Source: Corbicula japonica
Lineage: Eukaryota; Mollusca; Bivalvia; Venerida; Cyrenidae
Direction: 5' to 3'
NCBI GenBank assembly: GCA_038501625.1
Contig: JAZAYU010000199.1
Coordinates: forward strand, 310,001 to 374,000
DNA length: 64,000 nucleotides
Shown here: in pieces, positions 23,705-36,367 of the stretch
How the letters are laid out: each line of letters begins with the position of its first letter
Position numbering within the stretch: the stretch's first letter is position 1
Program-made: the position numbers and the translations under genes
The notes under the pieces: generated by a model
What the model was told of the DNA's origin: nothing
Database searches by the model: none
What the model saw: the letters and a program-made list of their open reading frames with translations, nothing else

Positions 23705-25110
23705 AGCAACTAGATGGGTGTTCAGTTCAAAGAAGGGGCATAACTCTAGCTTGACCTTGGTATTATGATAAGCATGTTGTCATGAGCAATATAATTTAAA
23801 AATTTGATGAAGAAATATTAAAAAATGACAAGTACAGAAAGGGGCATAACTCCATCAAATGTGACCTTGATCTAAATCATATAACATCATCATGAGCATG
23901 TTGTCATAAGCAATATAATTTGAAAGTTTCATGAACAAGTATTGAAAAATGGCAATCTTTTAGCTATCATTAAGTTTTCATGTCAAAATTAAAGTACAAC
24001 TAGATGGGTGTTCAGTTGAACACTTGTGTCGCCCTCTGGTACAATGTCGGAAAAAAATGCAAGTTCAAAAAGAGGCTTAACTCCATCTTGACTGAAACAA
24101 CATCTCATCATCACCAGTGTGTTGTCTTGAGCAATATAATTTTTAAGTTTCATGAAGAAATATTGAGAAATGGCAAAGTTATAGCCAACATAAAGTTTTC
24201 ATGTAAAAATCCAAGTACAAAAGAGGGGCATAACTCCAACAAATATGACCTTGACCTAAAGAATTTGATATCATCATGAGCATGTTGTCATAAGCAATAT
24301 AATTTGAAAGTTTCATGAAGAAGTATAGAGAAATGGCAAAGTTATAGCCAACGTTAAGTTTTCATGTCAAAATCCAAGTACAAAAAGGGGCATAACTGCA
24401 ACAAATATGACCTTGACCTTAAGATTTTGGCATCGTTATGAGTGTGTTGTCATAAGCAGTATAATTTGAATGTTTGATGAAGAAGTATTAAGAAATGGCA
24501 AAGTAAAAGCCAAATTAAGTTACTGTGACAAAAAGGGGCATAACTCCATCAAATGTGACCTTGACCTAAAGAATTTGGCATCATCATGACTGTGTTGTCA
24601 TAAGCAGTATAATTGTAAAGTTTGATGTAGAAATATTAGGAAATGACAAAGTTATAGCCAATGTTAAGTTTTCGTGACAAAAAAGGGGCATAACTCCATC
24701 AAATGTGACCTTCAACTAAAGAATTTGGCATCATCATGACTGTGTTGTCATAAGCAGTATAATTTGAAAGTTTGATGAAGAAATATTAAGAAATGGCAAA
24801 GTTATAGCCAACGCTAAGTTTTCATGACGGACGGACAAAGTGATCCCTATTTATTGCCATTTCTTCGAAAGGGCGACACAAAAAGGGGCATAACTCCATC
24901 AAATGTGACCTTAACCTAAAGAATTTGGCATTACTGCGACTGTGTTGTTATAAGCAGTACAATTTTAAAGTTTGATGAAGAAGTATTAAGAAATAGCAAA
25001 GTTATAGCCAATGTTAAGTTTTTGTGATGGACTGATGGACAGACAGACGGACAGATGGACAAAGTGATCCCTATGTATCGCCTTTTCTTCGAAAGGCAAC
25101 ACCAAAAATA
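23705..25110 (+). mobile_element. Pearl-like element cluster, units 2-4
   Basis: Two restarts of the ACTAGATGGGTGTTCAG head (23709 and 24000) and about seven core repeats spaced 148-162 bp. There are two separate tails with ACGGACGGAC/ACAGACAGACGGAC tracts and the TTCTTCGAAAGG...GACACAAAAA end (near 24885 and 25110). Units are nested or fused rather than cleanly tandem. Short open frames here are incidental. Confidence 0.65.
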
Positions 25111-25262
25111 GCATTTGACAGATAATCATGTATCTTTTACACTAATCAGGCATATATGTCACCTGGTTACAGTTAATAGAGAAACCACATAGCTATATAC
25201 TGTGTATCACTTTATTTGTCTAGAAATTCAATTTGAACTTTTTTTAAACTTTTTTTTAATTC

Positions 25263-25363
25263 TTTATTTCTAAGTAACATTTTACAATAAAATACAGTCA
25301 TCCATATCAAGGGGTATGTTTTAACTGTTTCTAGCTGCTCCTTCCTTCTCATCATTCATAAAT
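25263..25363 (-). CDS. Terminal exon plus polyA signal of an unidentified minus-strand gene
   Basis: On the minus strand a good acceptor (GTTTTCATTTTCAG) at 25364 opens a short exon entering in phase 2 and reading FMNDEKEGAARNS, then TAA at 25323-25321. An AATAAA signal follows within 60 bases (plus-strand TTTATT, 25263-25268). The compact acceptor-stop-AATAAA arrangement suggests a real 3' end. Upstream exons would lie above 25.4 kb; I could not find them, so the gene is unidentified. Confidence 0.35.
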
Positions 25364-25369
25364 CTGAAA

Positions 25370-25955
25370 ATGAAAACATTTTATTTTAAGATAATAAGAA
25401 ATACATGTCAATACATATGAGTCAGTCTTCAAATTATATTCACTTCAGTTTGAAGATAATCCAATACTGATTAACATCCACATTAACAAGTAAATGATAA
25501 GAGAGAAATTATTTCAAATAACCCTGTAAATTCCCTAATGTACCATATATATTAAACTGAAAAGCGGAATAACTATAAAAAATTTTTGAAGAGAATATCA
25601 GTTGCAGTAGGCCTTTATAGATAAACATTTAAAAATACATCATAAATTTAAAAATCCATTTACTATACAAATTATAATCAAACACTGGCATTAGCAATTT
25701 AATGTTATTAAAACAAAGATAAATCATTAAGCTCAGGGCTATTCCAAATAGTGAAATACATGTGGCTTTATTATTATTGCCAACATTTTATGAAGCAAAT
25801 GGTTTGATCACTCTGTAACACATTAACACATTTCTACAAGAATTAGTATACAAGTTAAATAAATACGTGCGGCACATGTGAGATTTTTCATGTATAAAAT
25901 TCATTATTTATATTAAAGGAATGACACTAACCAAAATAGTATTAATACTGAAATT
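25370..25955. other. No recognised feature
   Basis: AT-rich sequence upstream of the minus-strand terminal exon, probably its intron. Confidence 0.3.
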
Positions 25956-25959
25956 TAAC

Positions 25960-26185
25960 CCTTTACTCCATGCAATCTGGCTGTTATTCACAGATGGGCA
26001 GAGTAGATCAAGATCAGCCGATACATATATACTAGTCGTCTGAGCAGGATTTGCTGTTTGCTGTTTAATTCATTAGGTTATTTCTAATTATAATGCGGAC
26101 AGTGTAGATCCTGATCACAAAACTACAGATGTGCCAGCTGATCTGGATATACACTGTATGAACATGCAACCAAACCTGTATAATA
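25960..26185. repeat. Short dispersed GATC-type repeat, copy 5
   Basis: Contains TAGATCAAGATCAGCCGATAC, GTGTAGATCCTGATCACAAAA and GCTGATCTGGATATACACTG, flanked by CCTTTACTCCATG as in other copies. Confidence 0.6.
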
Positions 26186-26333
26186 TTATAATGAGTAAAC
26201 GGTTATAATGTGTTGTTTTTTTTGCAAAACATCTAGACATAAGTGAGTGTTTAAAATAGAATCAGTAACTGTTGAAAACTGATAATCAATCAAACTTAAT
26301 TAATATTCTTACTCTGAATCATATATTTTTTAA

Positions 26334-27187
26334 ACTAGAATGTTGTGTTTCGCGGAACACATGTGTCGCCTGCATGATAAAAAGTTGAAATGTGGGCCTT
26401 TGTTTAATCATATATAATAAAAATATTTTATTTAAGTTGATTTCAATACTACACCACTGAACATGTGTCATCTAAATTGCATTTAAAAGGGGAATAACTA
26501 TAATAATGGTGAAACCCGAGTTATCATCTTAAATAAATTGGTTTGTGCACGCAGATGAGTTATTCAAAGTATTAAGTGAATTGAACAAGTACTTTCCATT
26601 TTACAGGCAACACTAAGTTTCATGTTAAAGTTGCATTTGAAAGGGACATAACTCATAAAATATTCAAACAATAGTTATAATTTTTGTAGTTGTCGATGGC
26701 AATGTTCATGTTGATGATACAATCCAAGTATTCAATGAATAGGGCAAGTACTTTCAAATTATACGCAAAATTAAGTTTCATGTGAAATTTGCATTTGAAA
26801 AAAAATTAGTCAAACAGGACTTATGATTCTTGTTGTAACCAATGTTGTTGTTGTTCATGAAGATGATATATTCGAAGAGTGAATAGGACAAGTACTTTAA
26901 TAGTTAAAGGCAACATTAAGTTTCATGTTAAAGTTGTATATTAAAGGGGCATAACTCAAAAAATATTGAAACTGGAGTTATCATTCTTGTCGTCACAGAT
27001 GGCATTGTTCATGCTGATGATATATTCCAAGTATGAAATGAATAGGACAAGTAATTTCAAAGTTATAGGCAACATTAAGTTTCAGGTTAAACTTGGGGGA
27101 CTACCGGACTACGGCACCGACGACGACGCCGCTGCCAGACAATAGGATCCCTATGTGTCTACCTGCTATCGCAGGCGACACAAAAAT
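26334..27187 (+). mobile_element. Second family of pearl-like element
   Basis: Head CTAGAATGTTGTGTTTCGCGG, ACACATGTGTCGCC; about four ~153-bp cores (starts near 26487, 26640, 26797 and 26943; AAAGGGGCATAACTCA-type, GTTTCATGTTAAAGTTGCAT). Tail ACCGACGACGACGCCGCTG, then TACCTGCTATCGCAGGCGACACAAAAA. Same architecture as the 22.6-25.1 kb units but a different core sequence. A 79-codon open frame across the tail (27093-27332) is incidental. Confidence 0.6.
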
Positions 27188-27643
27188 ATCAACCATTGGT
27201 TTATTTTGGCCTTTGTTAAAAATTGGCCTAATTGGCCAACCTAATGAAAGGCCAAAATTAAACACACCAAAATATGTCACAGGTGAAAATAAAGCCCATT
27301 TAGTGCAAACAAAACAACAATACAGATTCTGATTGTCTTTCACACTTCATCTCACTTTGACCACTTTTTATTGCTTATCAAACCAACCCGATAATTCTCA
27401 TAATTTTAAATTTCAATTACTGTATTTCATTGAGTTTGTTGAATTATTGTGTGTTGCAATAAATGTTGTGAAAATGTCGATCTGAAATTACTTTATGCAT
27501 TACACATGACAAAATAATGTATCTGTGTTTATTTTTCACCACACAATGATAAATGGCCAAAATTAAACTGGCCAAAATAAAACACAGGTGTTATGGGGCA
27601 AAATGGCCATAATATCATGATGCCAAAATATACCAATTTACAG
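27188..27643. mobile_element. Element with GGCCAAAAT iterons
   Basis: GGCCAAAAT/ATTTTGGCC words are repeated at both ends (27205-27260 and 27553-27630), mostly in opposite orientation, around a plain AT-rich middle. This suggests a small non-autonomous DNA transposon with iterated sub-termini. Exact ends are uncertain. Confidence 0.4.
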
Positions 27644-27661
27644 TATTGAGGACTCAGACTT

Positions 27662-27856
27662 CCCGAAAGTTGAAAAAAAGTGTCAGACATTTGGTCAGAC
27701 AAGATGTGAAAATCTGTCCGACTGAAACAAACTGTCGGACCAGAACATTTTAAAAAGGTATTAGCAAGTATTAGTAGTTCGGTCTGATAACATAATAAAT
27801 CACAACAACCGGCTCAAATTCTACCGGACTGGCCCTTCGGTCAGGCAACTTTCGGG
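27662..27856. mobile_element. Small MITE (CCCGAAAGTTG ends)
   Basis: A ~195-bp segment bounded by CCCGAAAGTTG and its reverse complement CAACTTTCGGG, with interior repeats of GTCAGACA/GTCCGAC. No coding content and no clear target duplication. Confidence 0.55.
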
Positions 27857-27859
27857 ACA

Positions 27860-29030
27860 TCATTCTGTGAGGTCACTTTAATTTTAGGAACATCAATTAT
27901 TATCAGAAATACCTTGAAATCAATAAAATGTCCTTCCTTGTAGTAACCAGATCTTGCGAGTTAAACAGCAACTATAATCAGCTGCAGGGTTTCGACATGA
28001 TACCATTCCACTTGTCTTTTCTTCTTAACTGAAGAAACATTAAAATACAAGATACATTTACTATATAGGTGTTAATAAAACCACCAGTCATTTCAATAAA
28101 AAGTTTCAGGCATGCTATTACAGTATGTGATTTCAATCTTCCAATCCTAAACTTGATTTTTGACACAAAAAAGATGTAAGGAAAAATAAAGACATCAGTT
28201 TCATGACAGGTTTTCATAGTTACATGTAGTTTCCAAAGACCATTTGAATTGATCAGACTGATTCTTATAAAATAATTATTATAATTTTACTTCTTGCTGC
28301 TGGTGTTACATGATTCTTTGTATTTCAAAACATGGGAAAATATGTTTATTAATTATATTATATTTGTTTATAATACATGTCATTAACTAATACAATCCCA
28401 AGCAAGTGATCCTATATTTCCTCCCTAAACACAATCCAGTAAATCTTAAAGTGATGTAGACCTTGATGAGATTGCACCAATGCATTTACCAAGCATGCTA
28501 AAAATTCAATAAGGATTCAATATAAACCCTGTGTTTTGGTTCCATTTACACCAAAATCATGTAGAAAATGGATTGGACATATAAAGTTCATAAAAACTCA
28601 AGTCTCACAGATTCTACTAATCTGATTAACCACCTTTCAGGGGTTCCATTTGACACAAGCGATGACACTTTGACTTTTGGAATTTCCAAAATGCCATTTT
28701 GTCCTTTGTAATATTAGCAGAAGGGTCACTTTAGCCTTAAATTGTGGGTATTTTGGCTACTAATTGGCAATAATACCTTAAAAAATGATAAATATGACTC
28801 TTGAGATTCAGCGGTTAGTGGAACCCCTGCACCTTTAAGTATTTATCTTTAATTTTTTTAAATGGTGAATATTTCTCCGGGACAACCTATTGGATGACGC
28901 ACATGGCCAGGTCAAAATGTTCAGCTTCAACCTAACAATGAACATATTACCACGCTTTAAGACGATAATTTTATTTTCACACCTCATCACCTTCATAACA
29001 ATATGGTGTACAATTCAGAACAGATGACAG
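27860..29030. other. No gene recognised
   Basis: AT-rich DNA. A weak trace of the GATC-type repeat occurs near 28440-28480 (GATGTAGACCTTGATGAGATTG). A minus-strand frame at 27978-28217 has an acceptor-like start but no recognisable product. Confidence 0.3.
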
Positions 29031-29032
29031 AC

Positions 29033-31947
29033 AAATAGGCCACAAGTCATATAGGCCACAAAAAAGTCAAATGGGCCACACATGATTTTGAAAAAAGTCA
29101 AATAGGCCACAAAAATAGGCCACATTTTTATTTTATTTATAAAAATAAAGACTTTATTATCATTGTGTTAATATGTTCTATGTCAGTTTATGATGTTTTA
29201 TATATATTTTTTAAGAAGTTGCTTCAAAGTTGCTTCATTATTGGGTATTTTGTTCAAAGCAACATGTGCTTTTTCTGTTTTTTTGCAAAACCAGTTACCA
29301 TCATGACTCAACAAGTGGGAAAACAATTCAAAAAATATTACAACAAAAGAAAAGAACACAGTTATTCCTTTTTTGTGATAGCAATGTAAAAATGTTTTAT
29401 ATGAACAAAATAAGTTGAAAACTCTTCCATTTTCATCTATCAGAACTACAATTAACCACCATTTATATGTCAATATGCTCTTTTGATCAATGTCCTTAGT
29501 CTTGTGGTAAAGCTACTTTTTGATGTTACGGTCGTTGCGTAATTTTGAGGTGACCTTACGTAAAGTTATGTAATTTCGAATTTAAACGTTTTTGAAGTAA
29601 GGTCAATTTAAATTAATAATGAATTTAAAATAATACGGGAGGTTTTTGAACCCGTAAGACTTAAATGCGTTGTCAGGATGACACCACTGGCTGTAAAATA
29701 TATACTGGTAAGCCCAGCCAGGAAACTAAACTCAGTAAAAGGAGGTGGTCTTTTTATGTGGAACTCTAAGTCTTAATCTACATTAAGAAGAAACAACAGT
29801 CTGTTTTGATTAATTATTATTGTTTAAACTATGTAAGTTTCAGAAACTATGTAAATACAAACAACTATGTAAATATCAAAACATATGTCAATATCAAAAC
29901 ATCATGCACAGAGTGGCAATGTGAAGTTATGAAAAAGTGCAAAGTTATTTTGAACAAGTGCCAACCAGGTTTGCAAAATATGATTTTGAATTGAAATAAC
30001 AGACACTGATATGATGATTGCACTTAGAATGAACAAATTACAAACAACGTTTAAACAAGCTAAGAAAATTGCCCACATTTTGTGCTATTGAAAACATTTG
30101 AATCTAAGTCCTATCAACAAAATAAAAAGTCAACCTAACTTTGAGTGATTCTAACTAAAAATGTACTTGAACTCAATTAGAAATAATAAGACTGCTTAAA
30201 GTAAGCGAGTTTTGGGCTCAGGAAAGTACAGTTGACCAACGGATAGCTCACAGGTCTACCAGTCAGGGTCTAACAACCGTAAATTCCCATATAATGGTAT
30301 AGCCAGGAGTTTAAAACCGTGAGGGATTAAAATCCCAGTCTATAACATAGAAAGAGACAATGTCTCTTTAAAGACAGTCTTGTATTTAATTAATTTCTAA
30401 ATAAATTGTTACTTAATAAATTTAGAGACAGAAATCTAATGTTTTTCTATTAATATTAATTTAGAAAATGTTTTCCTAAAGTACCTTAAATAATTATCTT
30501 AGAAATTTGGAAGTTTTTAGGTCTTAACAATTCAGAAATAAAAGTTAGAATGATGAATTCTCAAAGAGTTCTGCAATTTATAGAACTAAGCTACAAGTGG
30601 TATCTTCCAATGAGTATAATAGAATCTTCCAATATTAACCAATCAAAATGCATAAAAATAGTATAACCCACAAAATAGGTTACTTGGGTTATACCAATAT
30701 CTCTAAATCTTATTAATCTACTTTTAAGTCCTACATATAACATAAAAAGAACATGTAACATATAAAATGCACAAATAAATGATAAATCTACATGACAAAG
30801 TCTAAAAAGTAAGTATGATAGAACAAATGAGGAATCTTGGACCTTAATCTAAAAATAGCTCAATTTCAGCCTTAATCTAAAAATAGCCACCTGCCTTGAC
30901 TTAAACTCCCTATTTTAAAGCTTATATTTAAAGTATACTCTAAAATGTTAACTAAATGAACATATAAGACATTAAAAGTGCTTAATTTAACTAAATTATG
31001 CCCTTAAACAGTTTTAAGATAAAAGAAGGCCCATACCTCTATAGACTGTATGAAATTCCTTTGGTTAACACTAATCCTATCAATAACAGGTCTACACAGT
31101 AATAAACTGTTAAAAGTTCACTAAAACTGTCTTAAGTTTAAAATCAAGTAACATATATATCTTAAAACAAATGTTTAAGTCCTAATTTATAAAAAAAACC
31201 CACTTAAATTGAACACATTAAAGTCAAGCCTTATCTTTAGATGGTTGCCAAGGTAATAAACACTGATTGAATGTGATCAATATTATCAATTAAGACAATG
31301 GTCAAATGATATGGTTCAATGGTTTCTGATTGGACTTAAAATCAATATCAGTAGTCATAATGAAATTAAAGTTGAGCAATTAAATAAATGGTCATTATCT
31401 AAAGTTAAACAATATATTACAAAATGTTGCATAATCTGATGATGCTTAAAACTGACTTTACCACAGTCTACACAAGTCACTTGGTCTACACTGGCAGAGA
31501 ATCTATTATTGATGCACTTGCAACATAAGCTGTGTATTTTGCATGGTTCAACATGGAAATTGGTTTAGAAATAAATTTAATTACAATGTATTTATGAAAT
31601 ATGACACCTTTGATTGCATTAGCACCTCTGACTGTTACTACAAGTTTGTAAATTTTGATCATATATAACAATGTAACACCCTGACAAAACTGATTAGATC
31701 AACACCTTGGGTAATTAATTACAGTGTAGGGAACAGAATAAGACTATATTACACAAATTAATTTAATAAAAACCGTTGTGTTTTTTTTTTGTAAAAAAAT
31801 GTGTGGCCTATTTGACTTTTTTGTGGCCTATATGACCTTTGTGAGGCCTATTTGGGTTGGAAAATAAAATGTGTGGCCTATTTGACTTTTTTCTGAGGCC
31901 CATTTGACTTTTTTGTGGCCTTTTTGACTTGTGGCCTATATGACTTA
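29033..31947. mobile_element. 2.9-kb element with TAGGCCACA iterons at both ends
   Basis: Left end (29033-29135) and right end (31797-31947) are arrays of AAGTCAAATAGGCCACA-type units in opposite orientation. The outermost pair (AGTCATATAGGCCACA) is also inverted. Between them lie about 2.6 kb of very AT-rich sequence without a convincing transposase. Near 29825-29905 the phrase AACTATGTAAATA repeats about four times. Terminal iteron arrays resemble those bound by transposases of several DNA-transposon groups; I cannot assign one. Confidence 0.7.
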
Positions 31948-32147
31948 ATACCATTCAGAACGACCCTTTAACTCATTGACCCCACCCCTGTCAGGCTGAT
32001 TCAGGCTGATTGCAATGCTCGACATAATTTTTTTTGACATTTTCCGATAAAATTATGTTTGAATAAGCCAATCTTAACTATTTATTGATTACAAGACCGA
32101 TGTTTGGATTAATTTATGTAAACACTAATATTCCTCTTAGACTTTAA

Positions 32148-32649
32148 GGTGATATCATTTGTCACAATATACTGTTAAAGTTGGGGGGAGTGTGGTGTCT
32201 ATATCAAGGTTAACAATGTCTTAGAATTTAGTTCAATAAACTGTACTAGAACAATAGCAAAACATGTTTCTCCCAGTGACTACAAAAGGAAAATTTGACA
32301 TTCATGTTTTCATTGTTTATAACTATTGTTCTAGTAAAGTTTATCAAACTAAATTCTAAGACATTGTTAACCTTGATATAGACAACCTCCCTGTGACTGT
32401 TGTTTAATACTATGGTGGATAATTTGGAAGTTTGGACTCCCGGCAATAAGGCTACACTCAGTGAGAGAAATTGTTTCATATTTATAATTTTTTTTATAAT
32501 TCCTGATTGACCTGTAACATTTATATGCCCTATAATTGATATTTGCAGTAATAAGAAGATTTATAATTATTAAATAACATGAATTTTATGAAAATAGGTC
32601 ACCACACTCCCCCCAACTTTAACAGAATATTGTGACAAATGATACCACC
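32148..32649. mobile_element. TTAA-flanked MITE with nested hairpin
   Basis: Flanked by TTAA at 32144-32147 and 32650-32653. TIRs of about 48 bp start GGTGATATCATTTGTCACAA, differing at a few positions, and end at GGGGGGAGTGTGG. Immediately inside the left TIR is one arm of a second, ~60-bp inverted repeat (TCTATATCAAGGTTAACAAT ...); its other arm lies at about 32326-32386. piggyBac-like by TTAA only. Confidence 0.8.
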
Positions 32650-32682
32650 TTAACTTACCGGTTATTTTACGTGTTGTCTCAC

Positions 32683-32982
32683 TCACTCTCTTACACTATC
32701 GGCTCATTACATTCACCTCTGTTATAGGCTAGGACTACTTTCAACTACGTTTACTTTGGCGCAACAAAATAGTTCACTAACTACATTTAAAATAACTTGG
32801 GTTTCTTCGGTTTTAATGAAAGATAGTGAAGATTTCTGTCATTTGTTATACCACAAGCTTTCAAATTCATAATTATGATTGTATACAACGAAGCTTATTA
32901 GTTTGGTAAAAAATCTTGACATTGAGCCTTTCGCAGAGATGTAAAGTGAGTGTAAGGAACGACAACTCTGCATAGGAGATTG
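32683..32982 (+). repeat. Dispersed ~300-bp repeat, copy 1
   Basis: Directly repeated at 51126-51423 with modest divergence. Shared blocks are CTCTTACACTATCGGCTCAT, TTTAATGAAAGATAGTGAAG and CTTTCGCAGAGATGTAA. Its left edge lies 30 bases from the TTAA MITE. Class unknown, no TIR seen. Confidence 0.75.
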
Positions 32983-33214
32983 GTGTTGTCTCGGAGTACA
33001 GGTTCTGGAACCCTGTACTGTAGGAATGTAGTTTAATGACCATTGTCCTTAATTATTATATTATCTACATGTAGCAAACGACGAAAAATTCATCAAAATA
33101 GTAAAATTAAACAAAATTCGGTTTTATGGAAGTCGCCATTTTTTTGATTGACAGGTGCGCGGTAAAAACCTCGCGCCCGGAAACGGCTGTTTTGGACTGG
33201 ATCACTGTATTTTA

Positions 33215-33525
33215 TGTCGTACGACGCGTCGTATCTTACGATCGTAAGCTAGATTTACGACGGTCTTTATGAAACGCGTTTGTCACATTCGTAAATTTTG
33301 TCGTGAATGGTGATCGCAGTTCACGATACGACACGATCGTAAATTCTTAATGAAACGGGCCCATAGGGTATCGTAAATTCGGTCGTACGACGTCATACGA
33401 CGTTCGGACCGACCAAATCGCGTTTCATAAACATTTACGATCGTACGATATCGTGAAAAACTGTCGTAAATCTACGACAGTCTGGAGGGTCTCGTAAATA
33501 TATACGATTCAACATGGCGGCGCCC
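33215..33525. other. CpG-rich block dense in CGTAAAT/TACGATCGTA words
   Basis: Repeated TACGA, CGTAAA and TTTACGAC words on both strands include the palindromes CTTACGATCGTAAG and CTGTCGTAAATCTACGACAG, plus the phrases TTTATGAAACGCG and AATGAAACGGGCCC. It ends with AACATGGCGGCGCCC, a YY1-like core-promoter motif. It may be a decayed TIR transposon end, a promoter, or both. Confidence 0.4.
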
Positions 33526-33917
33526 TTAGTAGCCCGCTAGGATTACAATTTTCCATATTAGGGTACGTACTTTTGTTGCTTTTCGAGTTGCACATTCTTT
33601 CCAGTGATTTTGACAGATAATGCTAAAAATAAACTCGTTCTTCCGAGTACACAACGGCGGATAACTCTAAATAGCTCAAGATGTCTGTTAGTTATGGCAA
33701 ATATTCTTATTGTCTGACTACATGCAAAATGCAAGGTAAATTAACGTAGCATACACTACCGAGTTCTCTAACAATTTGATTTGTTATTGTGGTAGATAAA
33801 TTGTATCAATTTAACCCGGGCTTTGCGTATGATTTGCGTATTAAATTGTTTATTTTAACCCCACCCATCCTAACACAAACTTAGAACAAACTTGAGAAAC
33901 TTATAATCATATTGCAG

Positions 33918-34478
33918 GTCGTGTGATAAAAGAGGTCATTATTGTGGAGAGTTATTGTTCAGTAATAGCTGTGGCCGTACTCCCAACGGCAAGCTTGGAG
34001 TGAAGCTTGGCTAAAATATGAAGGACTTCACATCAAGTTCATGACAACAGGCCTACTGATGCTGGAGTGAAAGTATACATGTAGCTAATAAATGAGGTAT
34101 AGTTATATGTCTTTATTGATAAATGACATATAGATTTCTTTTTAATGACAGCATATATAAGTTTTGTAACATAGCTACAAAGAATTGTTTGAATAACTTT
34201 TTCAGCATCTTTAGAAATAAGATGGATATTATAATTTAATGTTTTATAAATGCTGAACATGATTGAGAGTTTTACTACCATGATTGAGAGTTTTACTACC
34301 CTATTTCTCTTTCACTATAGTTCATATTTCTGACACTTCAAAGGTGACAGTATTGTTAATTCCTTCATTTAATGTCTTTGATTATATTACCAAAACTTAT
34401 TTGCACTTTCATCATTTGCAGGAACAGAGATGCAATTTGCAGATTCAGAGAAAAGAAAATGTTAGTGCATTACAATGA
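33918..34478 (+). other. Possible decayed gene or transposon exons
   Basis: Two acceptor-preceded stretches. One is 33918 onwards (after ATATTGCAG), open in two frames for about 30 codons (one reads SCDKRGHYCGELLFSNSCG). The other is 34423-34478 (after CATTTGCAG), reading EQRCNLQIQRKENVSALQ then TGA. The latter resembles the helical tails of Myb/SANT-like proteins associated with Harbinger-type transposons, but the similarity is weak and no DNA-binding domain is seen. Confidence 0.2.
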
Positions 34479-34479
34479 A

Positions 34480-36367
34480 GGATGAACATTGCAACCTGCA
34501 GCTATCAAAGTAGAATCGACTGTAACAACCTTCACATGCATTTGACAAAAGCAGCAGTGAATGATCATCAAACTCTTAATTAATCAACAATTGTCAAAAC
34601 ACATAACCATATTTATACAGTTGACTATTGATACATGTATTATATAATGACAGTTATGTGTGACTCCATTTTCATAGCATAAAAGGCTTACTGTAGACGA
34701 TTTGGTTTAGTAATAAATATGTTCAGTAGTAAATATTTTTAATCCTTTGTATTACTTAGAATGACAAACATGAAAAGCTTAACCTTGTTTTCATGTAATA
34801 TTTATTGAACTACCCCACCTGAACCAATCTGGCTAAAGTAAAACACAAAGTTAACAAATTGTGAGTTGAGTGCAAAACAGTTAAACTGCCTTTATTCATA
34901 TACAGCTACAACTGTTTTTGCACTGTACAATATTAAGTAAGGTTTTTACTACATCACTGTTCTTTTTTTTCAATTTCTGTCTCAGAATAAATGCTACATG
35001 TACCTCCAAAAGATGTCAGAACGAAACACACTAAAAAATAAATTATATTTTAAAATTTGTTGTTTTTGTCCAATTAAACAGTCAAGTAGTCTTGGGAATA
35101 TCTAAGATTACTTCTAGGAAATCCAACAACTCTTTTTTCTGTGAATTTCGGGGAATTGAATATATTGGCACCAAACGAATGTGTGTTTTGAGCAATCCGT
35201 ACGTGACCACAGCTAATGACAAAACTATATACATTAACAAATCTTTGGTGATGTGAATGAAAAAAAAAATTATTATTTACTTTCATCCCTGTTAAAAAAA
35301 AGCACTGTAATAAGTATTGTTACAAAATTTACTTGATAATAATCCAACAAACTCAGCATCTTGAGAAATTAAACATTGATTGCTGCACATGGACGTTGTG
35401 AATATTTTCTCAAAGTTTGACATGGGGCCGGATAAGATGACTTCAGGAAGTGGCCTTCATTCCTTGAAACGAAGTCATTCTTTTGATCAGACGACATCGC
35501 TTGTAAGTCATTTCGCGATACAAAAAAAGGATTATAAGTCCGTTCGTGTAATAAAATCACCAATTTTTAAGTGAGAACATAAAAGATAATTGTTCTTAAG
35601 TTCTTTCAAAATAGAGAATAAACTAAAATATCAAAATACAATCGAGTTTCGTGTTCGTTGCAGTTAGATGCCAATAGGTGAGATAGGAAACCAACGAACA
35701 CACATTAGGACATAAAGAGGAAACTGGAAACTTGTATATTATTAAGCTTGTGGGGATGAGTTTTGGCTAGTAACGCTAATTGGCATAGCGATCGGTCAAA
35801 AAGAATATTAAAAATTGAAATCTGGATTAGTTTTTCTTGCGGGTATTAAATCAATTAAAAGTTGTTTTATGTAAATCTAATAAAAATCAACATAGGAAAT
35901 AAATTACTTCTTTTACAAATTGTGATAAAATTAATTTATATTTCTAATTCTGCTACATTCTATACAAATCGTGTGCATCAAATTGAACTCCACTTAGCCA
36001 GTATTTCACCGTGTGCTAGGTCATTCAGTTATCTAAGAACAAATCATCGGTTGTATGAAATTAATGAAAAAATGAGAGACTCGTAATAACCTGCGTATTT
36101 GACTGACAACTATGTAATGGAACAAAAACACATTTATTTATATAAATGGTAAAGGTTAATGAACTCGAACACGAAAGTGGATATAAATAAAGGCATACTA
36201 TTAAGTAAAAACTAAAAGAACAAACATTGTTTAACTCGAATGTAAAATACTAATAATTAGTCATTTTATTTGAATGAGTTTACGAAATATATTTCATAAA
36301 ATATTGTTTACTCTATTGTACTGATCATTGTGTTATAGAGAGAAAAAAGTTGTGTATACAAACCAAA
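34480..36367. other. No recognised feature
   Basis: AT-rich flank upstream of the TRIM-like sequence. Short open frames on both strands at 35.1-35.6 kb show no motif. Confidence 0.3.

Noticed and set aside
28860..29130. GATGACGCACATGGCC patch as a gene start
   Set aside because: No open frame follows and the TAGGCCACA iterons begin immediately after.
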